Below are positions 63,685 to 64,000 of a DNA stretch of 64,000 nucleotides, piece after piece. The stretch covers positions 2,117,275-2,181,274 of the forward strand of contig NZ_LZNS01000001.1 in NCBI RefSeq assembly GCF_001984575.1. The letters run 5' to 3'. The position numbers and the translations under genes were made by a program. This stretch comes from Streptomyces sp. MP131-18 (lineage in GTDB: Bacteria; Actinomycetota; Actinomycetes; Streptomycetales; Streptomycetaceae). Position 1 is the stretch's first letter. The number at the start of each line of letters is the position of its first letter. The notes below the pieces were generated by a model. The model saw nothing but the letters and a program-made list of their open reading frames with translations. It had not been told where the DNA came from and did no database searches.

Positions 63685-64000
63685 TCAGGCCCCCTTCCCC
63701 GCCGGGGCGGTCAGGGGCTTGATCTCCGTGGCACGGAAAGCGACGCCGTGCCGTCCGTCGTTCTCCCACGGGGTGGCCACCAGGTCGCGCAGTTGGACGG
63801 GCACGCCGACCTGAACGCCCGTCGGCTCGCCGGGCACGCTCACTGTGACGACGTCCGCCGAGGTGCCGGCCATGAGGCACAGGCCGACCTGATACACGGT
63901 CTTGCCCGTCTCGCGGTCAACGCGGAGTTGACCCGTCTCCCGGTTGGCGATGCGCGGCATCGGCGCGACGGCGCAGATGACGCCCGTGAACTTCGCCGTG
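63685..64000 (-). CDS. Element-encoded protein upstream of tra, 5' end outside window
   Basis: At least 105 residues. The frame stays open beyond ATG 63960 to the window edge, and the residues before it (KFTGVICAVAP) look like the family start, so ATG 63960 is probably internal. Contains DRETGKTVYQVGLCLMAGTS, VTVSVPGEPTGVQVG and VQLRDLVATPW, an OB-like small beta protein often found before tra in such elements. Function unknown. Confidence 0.75.
   Translation of the reverse strand, partial: TAKFTGVICAVAPMPRIANRETGQLRVDRETGKTVYQVGLCLMAGTSADVVTVSVPGEPTGVQVGVPVQLRDLVATPWENDGRHGVAFRATEIKPLTAPAGKGA

Larger units (their letters stand above)
58274..64000. mobile_element. Left part of an actinomycete integrative and conjugative element at tRNA-Arg(CCG)
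   Basis: Directly after the tRNA come, all on the minus strand, a tyrosine integrase, a small helix-turn-helix excisionase, a RepSA-like initiator, three small genes, an FtsK/TraSA-type translocase and a gene that runs off the window. This is the int-xis-rep-spd-tra order of pSAM2-type elements. attL should lie in the 3' half of the tRNA (about 58274-58316); attR is beyond the window. Confidence 0.88.

Noticed and set aside
63685..63960. ATG 63960 as the true start of the last gene
   Set aside because: The frame is open upstream to the window edge and encodes family-like sequence, so the gene is treated as 5' partial.

Overview
This is high-GC actinomycete DNA, almost certainly the core chromosome of a Streptomyces or close relative. 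The evidence is the codon bias with long antisense ORF shadows, many GTG/TTG starts, the polar-growth coiled-coil genes scy and filP side by side, a complete gvpOAFGYZJLSK gas-vesicle cluster of the streptomycete type, and Streptomyces-type families (SCO5389-like, NrtL, NucS). The gene order matches, from memory, the scy-filP to lysA region of S. coelicolor read in reverse.

Region by region. 1-3400: a partial MarR regulator, then an OmpR-type two-component system divergent from a secreted Asp-rich PepSY protein, with 10-11 bp direct repeats between them. 3489-6369: acyl-CoA metabolism (MeaB GTPase, acetyl-CoA acetyltransferase, methylmalonyl-CoA epimerase). 6492-10971: scy and filP. 11083-15116: two consecutive ABC-2 export modules. 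15123-22740: a small Cys/His protein, an LLM oxidoreductase, an SCO5389-family protein, a frameshifted XRE/DUF5753 regulator, NucS, a large membrane-anchored NTPase, a STAS protein and 3-hydroxybutyryl-CoA dehydrogenase. 22984-25606: an esterase, decayed gene relics, a corrinoid adenosyltransferase and a membrane protein. 25761-32541: a NarL-type two-component pair followed directly by the ten-gene gas-vesicle operon. 32765-34063: a GH18 chitinase with classical direct-repeat promoter control. 34164-42488: DUF2550 and the complete F1Fo ATP synthase operon atpIBEFHAGDC, with a Rex-like operator upstream. 42705-58088 (minus strand): a WecA/TagO-type transferase, a phosphatase homologue lacking its nucleophilic Cys, threonylcarbamoyl-AMP synthase, prmC, prfA, rpmE (with a SigR-like promoter), an LCP protein, rho, thrB, thrC, hom, lysA, nrtL and a receiver-only response regulator. 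58245-64000: tRNA-Arg(CCG) carrying the left end of an integrative and conjugative element (int, xis, repSA-like, small genes, FtsK-like tra), which continues past the window.

How the genes work together. MeaB, the epimerase and the adenosyltransferase all serve B12-dependent methylmalonyl-CoA mutase. The thiolase and the 3-hydroxybutyryl-CoA dehydrogenase act on acetoacetyl-CoA. Scy and FilP are the tip-growth scaffold. hom, thrC, thrB and lysA form the aspartate-family amino-acid block. prfA, prmC, rpmE and the threonylcarbamoyl-AMP synthase form a translation block. The less ordinary points are the atp Rex-like site, the intra-operon hairpin between atpD and atpC, the Cys-to-Ser phosphatase, the CA-repeat frameshift in the XRE regulator, the acidic sensor/PepSY pair and the gas-vesicle island behind its own two-component system. 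I found no clearly undescribed multi-gene system; the best candidates for new biology are the acidic sensor/PepSY unit and the membrane-anchored NTPase with its repetitive exported tail.
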